From Candidatus Bathyarchaeota archaeon (GTDB lineage: Archaea > Thermoproteota > Bathyarchaeia > Bathyarchaeales > Bathycorpusculaceae), in the NCBI GenBank assembly GCA_026014485.1, contig JAOZIE010000023.1, forward strand, positions 62,001-126,000: a DNA stretch of 64,000 nt, in the 5' to 3' direction. Within the stretch, counting starts at the first letter, position 1. Every line of letters starts with the position of its first letter. Below the pieces are notes generated by a model. It saw only the letters and a list, made by a program, of their open reading frames with translations. It was not told the DNA's origin and made no database searches. Made by a program: the position numbers and the translations under genes. Shown here in pieces: positions 60,826 through 64,000 of this stretch.

Positions 60826-62142
60826 ATGTCCGCCCAAACAGAGAAGAACGTTTACTGTTTCGTTTCAGGCAAGAACTGGAAGCTTTCTCTTGCCGAAATA
60901 GCCTCTTACCTAGATGCGCGAGGCATCAAGTTTGAGGTTTCTGAGTTCAGCCGTAGCTTCTTCACCATCAAAACAGAAACCGCCCTTGACGCGTCGGTCA
61001 TTGACGATTTAGGCGGAACCCTCAAAATCACGCAGGTCGCAGCTTTTGTTCCTACCAAACGCATAACTGACGCGTTTCTTGAAGAGGACAAGCAGGTTAA
61101 AAAGCAGCTTAAATTTGACTTGCCTCTGGACGCTTTAGCTGACAAGATGCCCCGTGCGGCTTCGGGGAAAGCGGTTTTCGGCGTGAGCGTCTACTGGGCA
61201 GACCCCTTCTTTAAACCCGCAGCGAGGGCAGCGCAGCGGTTCTTGGGCAGCGCTCTTAAAGACGAGTTGAAGGAGCAGGACAAGAAAGCCCGTTTCATGG
61301 GGTTCCCCCGCGACCGACAGAACCCGCAGCTTACCCCCGTGGAAGTCCTCAAGCAGGGTTTACTGGAGAACCACGCCGAAATTCTAATGTGCATCGGCAA
61401 AACCGAAACCGCCGTCGGCACCACCATGGCTGTGCATAACCCGTTTGAGTTCCAGAAACGTGATTTGGATAAGCCTGCGCAACGGAAAATCTTTGGCATA
61501 TCACCGCGTGTCTCTCGAATCATGGTTAACCTCACCCGCTGCACACCCGAAAAAGTCTTCTTGGACCCGTTCTGCGGAGTCGGCAACATCCTGCAGGAAG
61601 CCCTGCTCGCAAACGCCCGTGTTATCGGCGTGGACATCAACCGTTGGTGTGTGGAAGCCGCCAAACGGAACCTTTCGTGGCTGACGCGGGAGTACTCTTT
61701 GGCAGACGCCGATTACGCTGTGGTGCAGGGCGACGCCCGAGACCTGAGGCGCAAAATCCGCGAAGTCGACTGCGTAGCCACCGAACCCGATTTAGGTCCC
61801 GCCCTGCGCGAGGTTCCCACCGAGCCGTACGCCGAAAAAATCGTGAGCAGCCTCAAACCCCTGTTCGAGGACTTCTTAGTCTCAGCACACGGGGTAATGT
61901 GGGCAGGCAGCTACTTGGCTGTGGTTACGCCCTACATCAAAACGCGGTCAGGCAAGGCGGTAACTATGAACATCGGGAAAATGGCGCAATCCGTCGGCTT
62001 CAAGGCAGTAGCTCCATTCAGGGAGGTTGCATTCGTCGGGGACGCCGCAGATTTCCCATTAAGAGACTTAACCAGTTTTGTGGATGTAGACGAAAGACAC
62101 AAAATCGGCAGAGAAATCAGCATCTTCCAAAAGCCACAATGA
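60826..62142 (+). CDS. Trm11/TrmG10-like RNA methyltransferase
   Basis: I place the start at ATG 60826 (MSAQTEKNVYCFVSGKNWKL), though the frame is open to TTG 60757 and the upstream TATA region does not exclude it. The 438-residue product has an N-terminal THUMP-like domain and a C-terminal Rossmann methyltransferase with motif I VFLDPFCGVGNILQEAL (about 263-279) and VIGVDINRWCVEAAKRNL. The catalytic motif IV, DPPY in Trm-G10, reads TEPDLGP here. Relatives make m2G or m22G10 in tRNA. The altered motif means the reaction could differ. Confidence 0.82.
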   Translation: MSAQTEKNVYCFVSGKNWKLSLAEIASYLDARGIKFEVSEFSRSFFTIKTETALDASVIDDLGGTLKITQVAAFVPTKRITDAFLEEDKQVKKQLKFDLPLDALADKMPRAASGKAVFGVSVYWADPFFKPAARAAQRFLGSALKDELKEQDKKARFMGFPRDRQNPQLTPVEVLKQGLLENHAEILMCIGKTETAVGTTMAVHNPFEFQKRDLDKPAQRKIFGISPRVSRIMVNLTRCTPEKVFLDPFCGVGNILQEALLANARVIGVDINRWCVEAAKRNLSWLTREYSLADADYAVVQGDARDLRRKIREVDCVATEPDLGPALREVPTEPYAEKIVSSLKPLFEDFLVSAHGVMWAGSYLAVVTPYIKTRSGKAVTMNIGKMAQSVGFKAVAPFREVAFVGDAADFPLRDLTSFVDVDERHKIGREISIFQKPQ

Positions 62143-62253
62143 GCCCGCCAACCTATTTGGCTGCTAATAGCGATTCAGTGCAGAAAAGATAGAGGGGTAG
62201 GTCGCTATTGGCGTTTTTTCCAATCAAAAGAATGTTGGAAACGGCTTCAGAAG

Positions 62254-62739
62254 TTATTGGCCGTCGTATTTTTCGAATTCGTTGTTCACTATAACGAGTT
62301 CGACGTCTGCCTGCTTAAACATTTGAATGGTGTCTTCGTCGGCGTGGTAGCGTTTCTCGCAGACCACCCGTTTGATGCCTGCATTAATAATCATCATGGC
62401 GCAGGTTCTGCACGGTGTCATCTTGCAGTATAACGTTGCCCCCTCAAGCGGGATACCGAACCTTGCGGCTTGGATGATGGCGTTTTGTTCAGCGTGGAGC
62501 GTGCGAACGCAGTGCTGACTGATTTTGTCGTCGTAGCCGATGACTTTACGCAGGTCGTGCCCCACATCGTCGCAGTGCGGTAGCCCAGCGGGGGCGCCCA
62601 CGTAGCCTGTGGTCATGATGCGTTTGTCCTTGACGATAACGCAGCCTGCTCTGCCGCGGTCACATGTTGCGCGTTTAGAGACGGCTTCACAGAGATCCAG
62701 AAAGTATCTGTCCCAGTTGGGTCTTGAAGAGTTAGTCAA
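62254..62739 (-). CDS. dCMP deaminase-type cytidine deaminase
   Basis: I choose TTG 62739 as start (161 residues, beginning TNSSRPNWDRYFLDLCEAVS) because the longer frame adds an unlikely basic leader and a minus-strand TATTAAT box near 62784-62795 fits this start. Zinc ligands are in TLHAEQNAI and MTPCRTCAMM, with the second-site Cys/His in RATCDRGRAGCVIV. It converts dCMP to dUMP for thymidylate synthesis. GYVGAPAGLPHCDD is another family block. Confidence 0.9.
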   Translation of the reverse strand: MTNSSRPNWDRYFLDLCEAVSKRATCDRGRAGCVIVKDKRIMTTGYVGAPAGLPHCDDVGHDLRKVIGYDDKISQHCVRTLHAEQNAIIQAARFGIPLEGATLYCKMTPCRTCAMMIINAGIKRVVCEKRYHADEDTIQMFKQADVELVIVNNEFEKYDGQ

Positions 62740-62937
62740 CCTTTGTCCCGTCCGATTCCTGTTTGGAAGAAGTCTGCGGAACAAATTAATAAATGTAAAG
62801 AAAAACCGCTCCGTACCCCCTCCGAGCAACTTTGAACAGTGAGGGGATTCCCCCGCAGATCATTCCGCATCCCCTTTTTCATGCTTGTCACGTTCTTTGA
62901 GGTTCACAGTTTTTTCTTTTGACAAAGTTACAAATCG

Positions 62938-62945
62938 TTTAAATA
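62938..62945 (+). promoter_or_regulatory. TATA box for the L10e gene
   Basis: TTTAAATA is about 42 bases upstream of the ATG at 62980, predicting a leader of about 15 bases. This supports the ATG at 62980 over the in-frame TTG at 62950. Confidence 0.55.
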
Positions 62946-62979
62946 CAGCTTGAAAGTATCCCTAAAAAGGGATTATCTA

Positions 62980-63519
62980 ATGAAGGCTCGCAATTACGGA
63001 CCTGTCAAAGGGCAAGCCTACACGCGAAAAGAATACGTTAAAGGCTTTCCTCCACCGAAAATAGTCAAATTCACAATGGGCGATGTCAAGGGTACATGGG
63101 ACTACGAAGCCCGCCTTGTCTCCATACAGAGGAAGCAAATTCGACACTGCGCGTTGGAAGCTGCCCGCGTGGCAACGAACCGCATCCTCATGGACAAATT
63201 GATTAACGATTACCTCGTGAAAGTGTTGCCTTATCCACATATCATCCTTAGAGAAAACAAGATGATTTTTGGTGCTCACGCTGACCGGCTCCAACAAGGA
63301 ATGAGGCGAAGTTTCGGCAGAACTGTGGGGACTGCTGCTCGAATCGAACCTGGACAAACCATCATGACGGTGAGGGTTAAAGCTGCGGGGCTTGAAACAG
63401 CCAAAGAATCTTTGAAACGTGGAACTGCCAAACTACCTCTTACCTGCAGGATAGTCGTCGAGAAACTCGAACCGAAAGTCGAGTCAAAAGGTGACGCAGG
63501 CAAGGTGGACACAGAGTGA
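62980..63519 (+). CDS. rpl10e: Ribosomal protein L10e (uL16)
   Basis: The 179-residue protein begins MKARNYGPVKGQAYTRKEYV at ATG 62980, the standard L10e opening, with PPKIVKFTMGD, RHCALEAARVATNRIL, HIILRENKM and GMRRSFGRTVGTAARIEPGQ. It binds helices near the A-site tRNA. An in-frame TTG lies 30 bases upstream but the TATA box and the family N-terminus point to 62980. Its stop overlaps the start of PEP synthase (GTGA). Confidence 0.95.
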   Translation: MKARNYGPVKGQAYTRKEYVKGFPPPKIVKFTMGDVKGTWDYEARLVSIQRKQIRHCALEAARVATNRILMDKLINDYLVKVLPYPHIILRENKMIFGAHADRLQQGMRRSFGRTVGTAARIEPGQTIMTVRVKAAGLETAKESLKRGTAKLPLTCRIVVEKLEPKVESKGDAGKVDTE

Positions 63520-64000
63520 GTGAGGAAAAAAAAGAACTTGTAAGTTGGTTTGAAACTCTCCGAGTGACTGATATTCCCTCTGTTGGCGGCAAAAACGCCA
63601 GCCTAGGCGAAATGATTAACGCGGGACTGCCTGTTCCCCCAGGCTTTGCCGTAACTGCTTATTCTTACGAAAAATTCATTGAAGAAACGCTTTTGGTTGA
63701 AAAAATCTACAAAGTCATAAACGAAGTAATCACCGACAAGAATGACCCCAAACAGTACGAAATTGCTTCCAGAAAAATCCGTGCGCTCATAGAGAAAACT
63801 CCCGTGCCAAAATCCATCGAAACCGCAATCAAAGCAGCCTACAAAGAAATGAACAAACGGATGAACATGAAAGACACTTTTGTCGCGGTTAGGTCAAGCG
63901 CCACCGCCGAGGACCTTCCTGACGCTTCGTTTGCGGGGCAGCAGGAAACCTTCTTGAACATACGCGGCGTTGATGACTTGCTGGACAAGGTGCAGAAGTG
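63516..64000 (+). CDS. ppsA: Phosphoenolpyruvate synthase, N-terminal part (cut by window edge)
   Basis: The frame starts at GTG 63516, overlapping the L10e stop, and is open for 161 codons to the window end. It reads the N-terminal ATP-binding part of PEP synthase: SVGGKNASLGEMI (about 26-38), VPPGFAVTAYSYEKF, and VRSSATAEDLPDASFAGQQET (given to its core). PEP synthase makes phosphoenolpyruvate from pyruvate and ATP, the first step of gluconeogenesis from acetyl-CoA-derived pyruvate. The mobile His domain and PEP-binding domain lie outside. Confidence 0.92.
   Translation, partial: MSEEKKELVSWFETLRVTDIPSVGGKNASLGEMINAGLPVPPGFAVTAYSYEKFIEETLLVEKIYKVINEVITDKNDPKQYEIASRKIRALIEKTPVPKSIETAIKAAYKEMNKRMNMKDTFVAVRSSATAEDLPDASFAGQQETFLNIRGVDDLLDKVQK

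Overview
The window is archaeal chromosome. Evidence: both subunits of DNA polymerase D, Orc1/Cdc6, Elf1, RpoF (Rpo4), aIF5A, SRP54, Pus10, Nob1, eukaryote-like ribosomal proteins (L21e, L10e), a Sec61-beta, an intron-bearing tRNA-Ser and TATA-box promoters. PolD together with the DUF655/RpoF/L21e/Pus10 gene order and the many GTG/TTG starts fit a Thermoproteota-related lineage outside the classical Crenarchaeota. A Bathyarchaeia-type (MCG) organism is my best guess, from gene content only.

Layout. (1) 1-2688, minus: ribosomal L3-L4-L23-L2 (L2 cut by the window edge). (2) 2975-8400, minus: an information-processing run of HemK-like methyltransferase, KsgA/Dim1, DUF655, RpoF, L21e, Pus10 and SRP54. 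(3) 8734-16532: mixed housekeeping (aIF5A, NAD kinase, Nob1, DUF2070, a secreted protein, an LLM oxidoreductase, an Sm-like protein, Sec61-beta, MazG). (4) 16842-22415: PolD large subunit, Elf1, and a NAD synthetase with an adjacent nitrilase-type amidohydrolase. (5) 22416-28764: the replication-origin neighbourhood. It holds two helically phased 11-bp repeat arrays in opposite orientation, a small putative DNA-binding protein, a membrane-anchored coiled-coil winged-helix protein, a second winged-helix protein, an AT-rich 0.8-kb origin with three ORB-like elements, Orc1/Cdc6, and the PolD small subunit. (6) 29033-30299: an AbrB-PhoU regulator and tRNA-Ser(CGA). (7) 30470-41647: a corrinoid/metal-chelatase cluster (ChlI-ChlD fusion, BtuF/BtuC/BtuD-like transporter, CobN, CbiZ, ABC-2 exporter), followed by a remnant of a binding protein. 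(8) 42930-49264, minus: aconitase, isocitrate dehydrogenase and both ATP-citrate lyase subunits in one operon, a citrate-cleaving segment typical of the reductive TCA cycle. (9) 49501-64000: a radical SAM/SPASM protein with a likely 5' frameshift, an MgtE-like transporter with two PhoU/TrkA-C partners, a zinc-binding protein with no canonical start codon, adenosylhomocysteinase, a kinase/PHP/phosphotransferase group, OPRT, a Trm11-like methyltransferase, dCMP deaminase, L10e and the start of PEP synthase.

The two parts I find most interesting are the origin-proximal locus and the ATP-citrate lyase operon. At the origin, the phased arrays flank one gene and lead directly into a gene for a membrane-tethered winged-helix protein, which could be an autoregulated origin-anchoring or segregation system. 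Functions come from sequence recognition alone; no searches were run.
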